Shown in pieces: positions 1 through 10,461 of a stretch of 64,000 nucleotides of DNA. Position 1 is the first letter of the stretch. Every line of letters starts with the position of its first letter. Made by a program: the position numbers and the translations under genes. Origin of the DNA: Drosophila miranda (Eukaryota; Arthropoda; Insecta; Diptera; Drosophilidae); assembly GCF_003369915.1 (NCBI RefSeq), contig NC_046677.1, forward strand, positions 4,836,001 through 4,900,000. The letters are read 5' to 3'. The notes under the pieces are model-generated. The model was not told the DNA's origin and ran no database searches. It saw nothing but the letters and a program-made list of their open reading frames with translations.

Positions 1-570
1 ATGTACAATGGGACGTTGGACACGGCTGTGAAGTTGTATAGACAGGGCGGATTCAAGAGTCTCTTCAAGGGAACATGTGCCTGCATTCTGAGAGGTTAGT
101 AATCAATCTTTACATCCGAAAAGAGGCCATTAAATATCTTGTATAACCCACTAGATTCCCCCACCGGTTTCTACTTCGTGACCTACGAATTCCTTCAGGA
201 TTTAGCTAGAAAAAAATCAAAAACTGGACAAATAAGCACCACCTCAACCATTTTAGCTGGCGGAACATCTGGCATTGTGTTCTGGACTTTGGCCGTGCCC
301 TTCGATGTACTCAAGAGCCGTCTACAATCGGGTGAGTCATCATCATCATCGATTTACCAAGTATCGGCCATTATTGAATCATTTATGTTGGATTTTACAG
401 CACCCGAGGGCACTTATAAGCACGGCATTCGCAGTGTTTTCAGGGATCTCATGGCCACCGAGGGTCCTACAGCCCTGTTTCGTGGTGTCCTGCCCATTCT
501 CCTACGTGCCTTTCCAGCCACGGCAGCGGTTTTCTTTGGCGTGGAACTGGCCAACGATTTCTTAAATTAA
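1..570 (+). CDS. Mitochondrial carrier (SLC25) family protein, 3' part
   Basis: This is the C-terminal 146 codons of a mitochondrial solute carrier, an inner-membrane exchanger built of three repeats of about 100 residues. Three exons are visible: 1-94, 155-331 and 401-570, with introns of 60 and 69 bp, GT/AG ends and matching phase 1 junctions. The carrier signature P-x-D-x-x-K is present as PFDVLKSR just before the second intron. The last repeat ends in the usual pattern of a Gly-rich loop ([13 protein letters not shown]) followed by a final helix. The 5' end lies outside the window, so the ATG at base 1 should not be taken as the start. The substrate cannot be assigned; the sequence resembles the SLC25A45/47/48 carnitine/amino-acid-like branch, which is inference. 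Family call is firm. Confidence 0.85.
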
Positions 571-1896
571 TTGACAAATTATATTACTTAAAAGAGAGGC
601 TTTTCGTATAGTTAAACAAAATATTTTTATCAAAGTGAATGTGTGGAATTTATTGTAAAAAGGGCTAGAGGAGGAATGCCTTCTCCTGAACTACTATCTC
701 TTCGTTGGTGGGAGTTTAATACAGATGAAAAGTAAGATAATCTTTTTCTTAACCGATTGAAATAGTCATTTTGGCGAAGTATTGGTTTAAAAATTATTGA
801 AAAGAGTACAGCAGAGTTTTTTGAATAGATTTGCAGCCTATCCTTTGCTTAAAGGACATCGATATCTAACAAAGAACACAGATTGCTCAATATCTACGCT
901 TATAGCTTGGATATCCTATTAATGCTCATGTTTAGATCTGTTATCCAATGAAATCTTTACCTCATTATGCTTCAATACTTTATACATACAATCCTTAGTC
1001 ACGTTACTATAGAATAGGCATACTGCTATGATATGGAAATTAATTGAATAGTAAGAGCTATTATAGTAGCCACGGCTGCCTTTTCTGTACCAATAAGCAG
1101 GGGATATCTTGACCTTCTATTTGTTTTTTCATCATTGAGAACCCCTTGCAAGTCTTCTTAGAATCCACAAGTCCCGTAACAAATATTTACCCTCAATTAA
1201 ATTACAAATGGATTTATTATTTATTTAGTTTAGTTTCCATCCAGCATTTCCTTTTATCTCATATTTTGTCAACTACATATTTAATTTTTGGAATGTCATA
1301 AAATCACCTTACACTCTAAATACGAGTACCAGTTTAAAAATAGCATTTGAAATGGTTGTTGCACATTACAAAATGTCAAATAAATACGCATATTACAGGT
1401 TGGTAAATGTATACAAAAATGTTACAAAAAAGAGATACCTTTGTTAATGTATAAAATATACAAAATACTCCTTCGGAAACAATACAATCAATTTTAAAAA
1501 CAGGAATTTGTGTGCATTGCAATGTTGATATTACATAAATGTGATGCTCACATGATACAATATCTATTGTATGTCTATGTTTATGTATAATACTAATCAA
1601 GAAAATCAGGCGCTTTAATCAGGCGACTACACATCCAATGGAGTTCGACTTTTAACACAAATATTTAGCATCCATAGTCAAGTGTTGGCTAGTTTTTCAA
1701 AGATCTTAATCGTGATTTTGGGCAACTTTGGGGAACTAAAGTAAAATATCTTGCATTTGAAATTATAATAAATACATGGGGAAACAGGGACTGCAGATGA
1801 ATGTCTAATTATCTATTAAAAGATCAGATTGAGTATCACGATTAAGCCCTAAACTAGTTACAAATTTCATTTTAGTTTTTCAGTTACTACCGCTTT
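571..1896. other. Intergenic, 3' UTRs
   Basis: AT-rich sequence between the carrier stop and the Rab30 stop. The genes converge, so it should hold both 3' UTRs. No coding region, RNA gene or repeat could be supported here. Confidence 0.5.
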
Positions 1897-2595
1897 TCAG
1901 CCGCCTTGACTAGTGTTTGCACCACCGCCACCGCCGCTGCCACCTCCGCCAGCATTGGCCAGACCGCCACAGCAATTGCTCTGCGCTGCTTTGGCACCTA
2001 AGCTGGCTAATCCAATGGAACTGCCGTCCGACTGCCGCTGGGCGGCCGCCGCAGCTGCAGCACTGCTGCCGTCTTTGCTGCGGGCCTGGCCAATCAGTTC
2101 GGCGGCAATCTCGTAGAATAAACGCTCCACATTTTCAGCCTCTTTGGCGGATGTTTCGAGGAAGTACATGTCATGTTGTTTGGCAAACTCTTCGCCAATT
2201 TGTGTGGGTATTTCGCGGTCGTCGCGATCCGTTTTGTTGCCCACGAGTATCTTGAGGACCTTGGAGTTGGCGTACTCCTGTATCTCACGCAGCCAGTCGG
2301 GCAGGCAGTCGAACGTGGGCTGGCAACTGATGTCGTACACCAGGATCAGGGCGTGAGCGGATCGATAGTAACTTTGGGTGATCGAACGGAATCTCTCCTG
2401 GCCGGCAGTGTCCCAAATCTGTAGCTTGATCTTCTCACCCTCCACCTCCACGGTCTTGATCATAAAGTCCACGCCAATGGTGGCTCCTTGGCCGGGGGGA
2501 AAGAGGCCCTGGGTGAAGCGCCGCACCAGGCAGGTTTTGCCAACGCCCGCGTTCCCAACGAGCACGATTTTGAATAGGAATTTGTAGTCCTCCAT
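1897..2595 (-). CDS. Rab30: Rab30 small GTPase
   Basis: Intronless 232-codon reading frame for a Rab GTPase, a membrane switch of the Golgi and secretory system. The guanine-nucleotide boxes are complete: P-loop GNAGVGKT at residues 14-21, WDTAGQE at 61-67, NKTD at 120-123 and ETSAK at 147-151. The N-terminus MEDYKFLFKIVLVG is typical of Rab30. The variable tail has an Ala run (about 179-185), then a Cys-Cys pair at 208-209 followed by 23 Gly-rich residues, so the prenylatable cysteines are not at the extreme C-terminus as in most Rabs. The start is the only ATG before the conserved core. A 5' UTR intron is likely upstream. Identity is well supported; placing the CC within the tail is directly read. 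Confidence 0.93.
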   Translation of the reverse strand: MEDYKFLFKIVLVGNAGVGKTCLVRRFTQGLFPPGQGATIGVDFMIKTVEVEGEKIKLQIWDTAGQERFRSITQSYYRSAHALILVYDISCQPTFDCLPDWLREIQEYANSKVLKILVGNKTDRDDREIPTQIGEEFAKQHDMYFLETSAKEAENVERLFYEIAAELIGQARSKDGSSAAAAAAAQRQSDGSSIGLASLGAKAAQSNCCGGLANAGGGGSGGGGGANTSQGG

Positions 2596-2643
2596 AGTTT
2601 TTATTGGGTGAGTGGAGCGTTAGAGAAACGTGTGTGTGCTGCT

Positions 2644-2816
2644 CTGCAATCGTAGACAGACATTAGTTGATTTCAAAGCAGAGTTTAGACACACCTTAGT
2701 CAACGACGCGTAACGCCTGATGTGTGGTTGATGGGCGATGATGATGGGGTGGTTTGTTGGATCAGCTTACGCCATCAAGGCGAAAGACTACGCCTTGTCT
2801 CGTGTGTGCCTCTCAC
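2644..2816 (-). other. Rab30: Probable 5' UTR intron of Rab30
   Basis: On the minus strand a donor (ACAG|GTGAGA) lies at 2816 and an acceptor (GATTGCAG|AGC) at 2644, 48 bases upstream of the Rab30 ATG. This predicts a short non-coding first exon to the right of 2817. Splice sites are read directly; their use is inference. Confidence 0.45.
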
Positions 2817-2899
2817 CTGTGGCACCGTCTAACTCGTCGGGTGGTGTTAACGGTCGCCCCCAAGGCTGCTTCTGCTCTTGTTTTTGTTGTTAATTGTTG

Positions 2900-3821
2900 A
2901 TGACTCAACAACAAGACGGGCCCGTGTTCTTGCTATTGCACGGAGGCTGAAGCTCCATTCAGGATGATTTGGCAAGCTTTAAAATGTTCTCTATTCCAAT
3001 GCTCTGGGTGCATGCTGGTGCATTAATTGCCAGCCCTCTTTCTGCATAAGAATTTCAGTAAAATTCCGCTACTGCTTATTATTTATAAACAAATCGATTA
3101 AATGACGACACACAGGTATCGACAGGTATCGCAATCCAGGTGGCAACGCCGTATAGGGTTTCAAACAGCTGCGAGTTGCCCAGTATTCAAATCGACGACA
3201 TATTTTGTCGACAATCAAATGATATTTGAACGAATGATATGGGAACGATTAGATAAAAATTCATTGTATTTTTATTGACAACATATTTCGCAGCTGGCTC
3301 TGTTTAATCGCATTGCTCGAAACAGACTCACTCCATAACGAAAAGATGAGTCGTTTCTTGTGACTGGACAAAAAAAAGGGTATGGACAACAGCCAAAAAC
3401 AGCCAAGACAAATGTCGAGGTTCCGCACGAACCTCACCTCGCGTGTGATGATAATATTAAGCAAAAGTAGATTTTAACTTACATGCGTTGCACTGTCCAC
3501 ACTGTCCATACCCTCTTTTTCCTCCCATGATGTAGCCAATGCGTAGTTACCGTGTAGTTTCCATGTGCATGGTACATGTAAAGTACATTTAACGAAACAC
3601 ACGCTGCGACAGCCGCCACGCTAGTGAAAAAACTGAAAAATTGCACTTTAATTTAGAAATAAACCGAAATAAAAGTTCGTAAGTGGTTTTACGACTTGCG
3701 CTGCGCATCCCACAACATTTTGATTTCTTCAAACGAGCTAGACACCGACGAGGAGACTTTTTCACTTGGATTACACCGCGCCAGCAGCGGAAGGGGAAGG
3801 GAAAGAAGAAGAAAATTTAAC
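2900..3821. other. Intergenic region between Rab30 and Caper
   Basis: Divergent intergenic region that must hold the promoters of Rab30 (-) and Caper (+). It contains repeat copy A and a short run with two tandem CAGGTATCG-type blocks near 3113-3131. No TATA box could be assigned with confidence. The Caper 5' UTR occupies the last part, ahead of the ATG at 3822. Confidence 0.4.
3318..3566 (+). repeat. Dispersed repeat, copy A, with inverted core
   Basis: This stretch is clearly related to 9871-10146: shared blocks include the segment around GTTCCG..ACCTCACCTCGC, the block GATGCGTTGCACT, and the right part TGTCCATACCCTC followed by TCCTCCCAT.ATGTAGC. Inside it, GGGTATGGAC at 3378-3387 is the exact reverse complement of GTCCATACCC at 3504-3513, giving a hairpin with a loop of about 115 bases. 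It ends about 260 bp before the Caper ATG. It may be an old MITE or a duplicated promoter-proximal segment; I do not recognise the family. Confidence 0.6.
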
Positions 3822-6800
3822 ATGGCCGAGGACTTTGATGTTGAGGCAATGCTCGAGGCGCCGTACCAGAAAAACGTAAGTTACCACTTCATGCACACAA
3901 GTATTGAAGTATTGAACATTAAATTAAGCCAAAACAAATGGTTTGTACCAACAAAATGAAATTATTTTCACTGCGAAGAAAAACAGTTACTCTACATGTA
4001 TGTTTGTATACTTCTTTTCTACATAGACACCCACATAGCGCGCGCCGTTCGTACGTGCATTTTGTGTTTGTATGTAAGTCGTCGTCTCGGGCACACACAC
4101 ACACACAAGCGTATACATATGTATATATATATATGTGCATTCAATGCATACTAAGTGGCGGCCGCTTGTCTTAAATCGATTTTTTTAACCTAATTTTTCT
4201 TTCATAAATGAAATCGGCAAGCGTAACACTGCAGAGCGTGATTCTTTTTTTCTCCATAAATTTTCGTACCTTGCACCCACACACGGAAAATAGTTTTCCC
4301 GCGGCAATGTGTGTGCGTGAGAAACTCTGTCAGTTTGTGGGTGCATGTGTATGTATGTGATGTTTACTTTATGCTATGAGACATTTAACGGTGAACCCAG
4401 GGATGTCCTGAAGTGGGGGTACAGTGGGTGGCATAACATAACAGTGGGCAAAACCAATTTAAATACGTGTCTTTAAAACTTTTCTCTATTTCATGGACAC
4501 ATTGTACGGACTGTCACGGATAATTTCAGCATTTTCTTCAACCTGCTATATGCTCAAGCGTTTTCATTAGCTTATCTTATCAGTGTAGAAAATTTTCCCT
4601 CCAGCTGTTTTAAATTGAAATTGAATCGGTCCCTGTTCTAATTAAAACAGATAAGGAAAATCGTAAGAGCTCATGGCAAAGAGTTCTGTCTAAACAAAAA
4701 GAGTAGTACTAACGGGTTTGGGCACTCTTAACCTATTAACAATCTCTTTTGTTCTATCATTTTATGAGGTTTCGGGGGATTAATACCTTAATATATGGAA
4801 ATCAATTTATATTATGATTCCTATAAAAGGAAATAATTAAAAATATAAACATTCTCTAAAGCAAAAGATATTCTCGTCACCAAGTTAATTGTTTATGACC
4901 AGTCGTTTTTTTATACTTTTTATTTATATTATATTCCCAGCTCTAAAAAAAAATTCCCAGCTCGGGAGTTTCCACACTTTGAATCAAATTGAAGTCTTTC
5001 TGTTCTGATATAAGAAGTTTATAAACTTTCCGTACCACAAATGAATCAAACTGAATTCTATTTCTATTCAACATTTTCTTATTTGTCCATTATACATAGT
5101 CCCCCCCAACCACCGCCCGCCCTATCAAAAATATCAATACTTTTATGTAGATTGAATCAATCTGCACAACCTTTGAGTTGATTGCTCTTATTTCTCCCTC
5201 TCTCTGCTCTCTTAACTTACACACAACTTCCCCAAAACCAACCAATCAATCAATCAAATCAATGACAACAAAAAATTACAAAAAATTTAAAAAACAATGC
5301 TAGAATAATCCTGAAGGGTGAAATGTCTTTGCAGAGAATCGTATAAGCTCAATATTGTTGCTAGAGATTGTTTTGGTCATTCTAAACACAAAAAGCTGGA
5401 GACCATTTGGTAAGTTTTGAATGTGCCACAGAAGCTGCGAACAAAAAAACAAAAATCAAACGAAAAACAAAAACAAAAAAAATATATGTACAAAAAAAAA
5501 CAAACAACAACAAGAACAAAAAACAAAAGAAAAGAAACAAAAAATGAAACCAAAACATATCTAGGAATTTGTTTGGTGTTTTTACAAAATACTGTATGAT
5601 TTGTTTGAGTTTGAGTTTATTTTTTTTCTCCACACACAACAAACAATTCCAATTTGCAAATTCTCGTTACTTTACTGCTTTTTTGTATATCATCCAATCA
5701 AATGAAACTGAACGTGCACTAAATTTCAGATAAACTCTACCTAACTTGTCTGGGGCAGCAGGCAGCACTACTACTACTCCACTCTACTACTACTCTCACT
5801 CACAAAAGACAGACCAGAATGAAAGAAAGTCAGAGTCTCTCTAAAAAAGAAAGCCCAAACCAAGCCAAACAAAATATATAAGAACACAAAAAGAACAAAA
5901 CTGAATCCGTGAAAAAGTAATAAGCAATTTCTATACACCATATATAGCATTATCATCTTTTACTTATATAATGTCTATGTCCTATATCTATGTGTAGACG
6001 ATGTCTTCTCTGTTGAGAACCAAATCAACCAGTACCAAAGTCCACCTCCACTACTCCACTAGCCAGCGCTAAAACAAAAGAAAAACCAAAGCAAAAAACT
6101 GAATAAAAAAACAAAACAATTCCCCAAAAACCAAACCGTGAAAGAGAATCGAGAGCATGAGATGAGAAATGATGTGGAGACAACATTTCTCGTGCGTCGT
6201 CGTGTGAAACCATCTTCTGATCTGTGTGTGTGCCATAATATCAGCTATATATGTATATATATATACCCACCAAATATATATACTATATATCGAAACTATA
6301 TTGTATAAGATCTCTCTGTCTCTCTCTATATATATTTGTGTACTTCTATATCTCTCTGTCTCTCTATTATGGCTATAAATTGGCAATGATCCCCCATGAT
6401 CATTGTTGACTTAAGCATTTCTATTTTATATACTTGCAGATACACAAAAATTTAACTAATTTACTTTGATTTGCTTTCTCTTATTCAAAAAAAAAAAAAA
6501 TAATAATATATACTAAAAAAATATATATACGAAAAAAAAAAATGTTACGAAAACTGAAAAACAATATATCATGAAAAACCAAACCAATGATATAAATCGA
6601 AAAATCAACCAACATCAAAACCAAACCAACGCGACAACAACGTAACGTACGAATCCACAACAAAAACCCCACCCACAATCCACAAAAAAAAAACCAAACC
6701 AAAAAAAAATATTACAAATTATATGTATGTACATTATTGCTTGCGACCGATCCCCCAAAACCAACCTCTGCCCCAATCCCATACAAATCCAATATCCTGA

Positions 6801-8897
6801 TTCCTGATTCCGAAACAAAACACACAAAAACGAAACCTATCTGTGTATAGAGTGTCAGTGCGGGCAGCGGTGGACGTGGAGGACGCGGGCGCAGCGATGG
6901 CAGTGATGACAGTCCCAGAGGCGGCGGGGGTGGTCCGCAGGCGGAGATCAACGATGGTCATGCACACAATGGAACACGCAACGGCGGCAGCAGCAGTGGC
7001 GGAGGCGCCAGTTCAAAGAAAAAGCCAACGAAACGATCTCGGTAAGATTTTACAAAACACTGCAAATATTAGTGGCATAACCACTGAGAGATCTCTTTTT
7101 TGTATTGCAGCAGTCGCAGCGGTTCGCGTGATAACAAATCGAGAAGAGAGCGTGGAGATCGCAGCGGCGGTGGAGATCGTGGCGATCGCGGTGGTGATCG
7201 CAGCAGTTATCGCGACAAGGAGAAAGATAGAGAGCGGGATCGCCATCGTGATGCTGGCAAACGTCCTGGCAACGATCGGGAACGGGACAAGCAGGAGAGA
7301 TCACGTCGCAGTCGATCAAGAGAAGAGCGCGGCGGCGGCGGAGGAGGAGGAGCAGGAGGCGCTGCCGATGATCGTCGTGTACGCTATAATGATCGCGGCG
7401 AGAGAGATCGCCGCTCTCGGGATCGTCGAGATGGCAGTAAGCCCATACAGCGCGATCGATCCAGGGACAGGCGTCGACGCAGTCGCTCACGTGAACAGCC
7501 GCGCAAGCGACTGAGTCCGGTACGTGAACGCAAGCGTAGTCCTTCGCGACCAAGAGATAAAACGTAAGTTTATAATATAAATATGCACAGATTTTTCAAT
7601 AAAATCCATGGAATCCCTTTCTTTTCCCACAGCAGTACTCGTCGTCGTGGCAGCTACTCGCCCCGCCGGCGATCACAACCAAATGGAAGCGGCGGTGGTG
7701 GTGGCGGCGATCGTACACCGCCCACCGAGCTGAGTCCCGAGGAGCGGGATGCTCGCACTGTGTTCTGCATTCAGCTGTCGCAACGTGTCCGGGCCCGTGA
7801 TCTGGAGGAGTTCTTCTCTAGCGTGGGCAAGGTGCGCGATGTGCGTCTGATTACGTGCAACAAGACGAAACGATTCAAGGGGATTGCCTACATCGAGTTT
7901 GAGGATCCCGAATCGGTGGCCCTCGCTTTGGGCTTGTCCGGCCAGCGGCTGCTCGGCGTACCCATTATGGTGCAGCACACGCAGGCCGAGAAGAATCGCC
8001 TACAGAATGCAACGCCTGCATTCCAGCCCAAGAGCCACGTGGGTCCGATGCGCCTGTACGTGGGATCGCTGCACTTTGATATCACCGAGGAAATGCTGAG
8101 GGGGATATTCGAACCATTTGGCAAGATCGATGCTATTCAACTGATTATGGACACGGAGACCAATCGCTCTAAGGGATACGGATTTATTACGGTATGTTTT
8201 AGGTGAATAATATCTAGAGATTCCACTTCAATAAACTCTCTTGATCTTTTTGCAGTACCACAATGCTGAAGATGCCAAAAAGGCTTTGGAACAATTGAAT
8301 GGCTTCGAGCTCGCTGGACGTCCCATGAAGGTGGGAAATGTGACCGAACGTCTGGATATGAACACCACCTCTTTGGACACGGATGAGATGGATCGCACTG
8401 GCATTGATCTCGGCGCCACAGGACGACTCCAATTGATGTTCAAGCTGGCGGAGGGAGCAGGTCTTGCAGTGCCCCAGGCGGCGGCCAATGCGCTGTTGGC
8501 CACAGCACCGCAACCGGCACCGGTGCAGCAGCAGCAGGCGACACCATCGATAGCCACACAGTGCTTCATACTGTCGAATATGTTTGATGCGCGCACGGAG
8601 ACGAATCCCACCTGGGACGTAGAGATACGCGACGATGTGCTGGAGGAGTGCGCCAAGCATGGCGGTGTGCTGCACATCCATGTGGACACCGCCTCGCCCA
8701 CGGGCACCGTATACGTAAAGTGTCCGAGCACAACGACGGCGGTGCTGGCGGTGAATGCGCTGCACGGCCGGTGGTTTGCCGGACGCGTCATTACGGCCGC
8801 ATACGTGCCCGTGGTCAACTATCACTCAATGTTTCCGGATTCAGTGGGCACCTCCGAATTGGTGGCACTGACGCGCAAGAACACCGACGACGATTGA
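3822..8897 (+). CDS. Caper: Caper (RBM39 homologue), SR-like splicing factor
   Basis: Nuclear RNA-binding protein of the RBM39/HCC1/CAPER family, a U2AF65-related splicing factor and nuclear-receptor coactivator in animals. Coding exons: 3822-3875, 6851-7041, 7111-7563, 7633-8191 and 8256-8897, which sum to 1899 nt (632 aa) with all phases matching. The first exon encodes 18 residues starting MAEDFDVEAMLEAP. Residues about 20-260 are Gly-, Arg-, Ser- and Asp-rich with many RS, RD and RE dipeptides. RRM1 spans about 273-346, RRM2 about 372-450, and a C-terminal U2AF-homology motif about 520-605 with the R-x-F-type loop GRWFAGR. This is the family's usual order. Intron 1 is long (2975 bp) and holds a candidate poison exon. 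Two acceptors (exons 3 and 4) are NAGNAG tandems. Identification is strong. Confidence 0.93.
3876..6850 (+). other. Caper: Caper intron 1, low-complexity sequence
   Basis: Large first intron. Apart from the candidate exon at 5335-5409 it is low complexity: CA/TA microsatellite near 4096-4137, A-rich and CAAAACCAAAC-like runs at 5440-5530 and 6480-6720, and TA/TC tracts at 6240-6370. I see no other gene in it. Confidence 0.5.
5335..5409 (+). other. Caper: Candidate poison exon in Caper intron 1
   Basis: A 75 nt block is bounded by a good acceptor (ATGTCTTTGCAG) and a consensus donor (TTTG|GTAAGT). Joined in phase 0 after Caper exon 1 it reads three codons then TAA, so inclusion would end translation after 21 residues. 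Vertebrate RBM39 is known to limit its own level through a poison exon near the 5' end. The block also contains TGTTTTG at 5369-5375, which fits the N(G/U)NUUUG motif reported for RBM39 RRM2. Splice sites are read directly; the function is inference. Confidence 0.5.
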
Positions 8898-9870
8898 TGG
8901 GAGTAGAAGAACGAATGGAAAGTTTTTATTCTCCGATGTGGATGCAACACGCTCGCGGTATATTGTTATTATTCGTTACAAAAATCATTTTTGTTCAGAA
9001 TATTTTCGATTTTTTTCAAAGACTTTTCAACGCAAGCTGAAAACTAGGGGGCACATATTAAAATACAATTAAATACACTTACAAATATATTAAAAAATGT
9101 ATAAATTAGGCATTCCTAACCACGCCAAAATGCGGTATACCAATTGGGGTTTTTAATTCAGCAAAGCAAACAAATTAAATTTTTATGTGTGAAATAATCT
9201 GAAATAATACGTTTTCAATTTGAATTTTAAATTTGTTTAGAAAAACCATAATTGAGATAGAAATATTTTAGTCCGTCTAAAGATGCTGCATGGTTAGATC
9301 TTTGACTTGGATAAAGAAAATTAAAATAATAAAAATTGTACTTTAATATCACCAAATATTCCTCTTTGAATCACCGCCAATCTCCAAACATGTAGCGTTA
9401 TCAAAAGCGAGACTAATTATTCAAAGCAGCTATATATAAAAAATTAGTCGATTATTAGGCCGTCATACAATAAAACAATTGTACAAGAATTTTAGAATAC
9501 AAAAAATCAAAAATAAAAACAAAACGGAAAGCAACAACAAAAGTCGTATTGAATTTCGAGCAACGATAACGATTGATCAGGTTCGATACATTCACTCAGG
9601 ATGACCATTTCCGATATGTTATCTGTACTTTCTGACGAAATTAAGTTGAAAGTATATCGGTATGTAATAAAGAAAGATATCGCGGTCTTTTTTTGTAATT
9701 TATGAATGGTTGGATGGATCGATCTACAAAAAGTACTGTTGTTATAATTATTATATATTTTCCGCTGTTTAAATAGAGGTTAATTAGACTAAGTTCGTCT
9801 TTTCATCGGTAAATATACGGTATATTTCGATATATTTCTGCGGGCCAGACGGGTGCATTTGAACGACTAT
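8898..9870. other. Caper 3' UTR and intergenic
   Basis: AT-rich sequence after the Caper stop. Several AATAAA-like hexamers are present (for example around 9330, 9467 and 9665), so the exact poly(A) site cannot be chosen. No coding region is supported. Confidence 0.45.
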
Positions 9871-10146
9871 CCAAACAGACCCACTCCTGCAACGAAAAAA
9901 TGAGTTGTGTGTTTGGAATGGGCTATAAAAAAGGATATGAACAGGCAAAACCAGCTAAAGCAAGGTTCCGTAATTAACCTCACCTCGCCTGTGAGGACAA
10001 TATATTTTGACTTCAAGGTATATTAGGCAAAAGAGGTGGATTTCGCGTAAGATGCGTTGCACTTTCTGGACCGTTTTTCCCACTGTCCATACCCTCCTTT
10101 TCCTCCCATTATGTAGCAAATGAGTAGTTTCCGTGTAGTTGCCATG
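9871..10146 (+). repeat. Dispersed repeat, copy B, with inverted core
   Basis: Second, diverged copy of the repeat at 3318-3566, in the same orientation. The inverted core is partly decayed: AAGGATATGAAC at 9931-9942 faces GTCCATACCC at 10085-10094. As with copy A, it ends shortly upstream of a putative transcription start, here the distal start of milton. The two copies flank Caper as direct repeats about 6.5 kb apart. Confidence 0.6.
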
Positions 10147-10199
10147 TAATTTGAGCAATGTAAGCTTTGAAAAATCTGGCCGAAATGGTCGCCGCGAAA

Positions 10200-10461
10200 C
10201 GCTATTGAAAATCTAGTTAAATAATTAGTTTAATTTTACACGCACACAAACACAATTCGCAGATAGTATATTCTAATAGATCAAGCGACAAACAATTTTC
10301 TTTTCAACCATTGACGAGCGCGTTGTGCCGTGCGGACTTAGACGAAAATTCCATGTGACGATTGAGTTTCTCGCTTGTTCGTGTGCGTCGTGTGTGTGTG
10401 TGTGTGAAAGCAGCACACGGTGAAAAAAATGGCAAACACAATCACACAGCTACAACAAAAT
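10200..10461 (+). promoter_or_regulatory. milt: Possible distal 5' exon of milton with short upstream ORF
   Basis: Sequence between repeat copy B and a donor (AACAAAAT|GTAGGT) at 10461/10462. An ATG at 10429 opens 11 codons to the donor. Joined to the acceptor at 13592 (CTTGTCTTTTTAG), it would read LSD and stop, making a 14-residue upstream ORF ahead of the milton ATG at 13753. Both splice sites are seen; pairing them is inference, and this exon could belong to another transcript. Confidence 0.3.

Noticed and set aside
5417-5599. Lys/Gln-rich open frame in Caper intron 1
   Set aside because: Translation of an A-rich low-complexity tract; no splice or start support.
6843-7514. Long Ala/Val-rich open frame on the plus strand over Caper exons 2-3
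   Set aside because: It runs through an intron and is an alternative frame of the GC-rich, repetitive RS-coding sequence of Caper.
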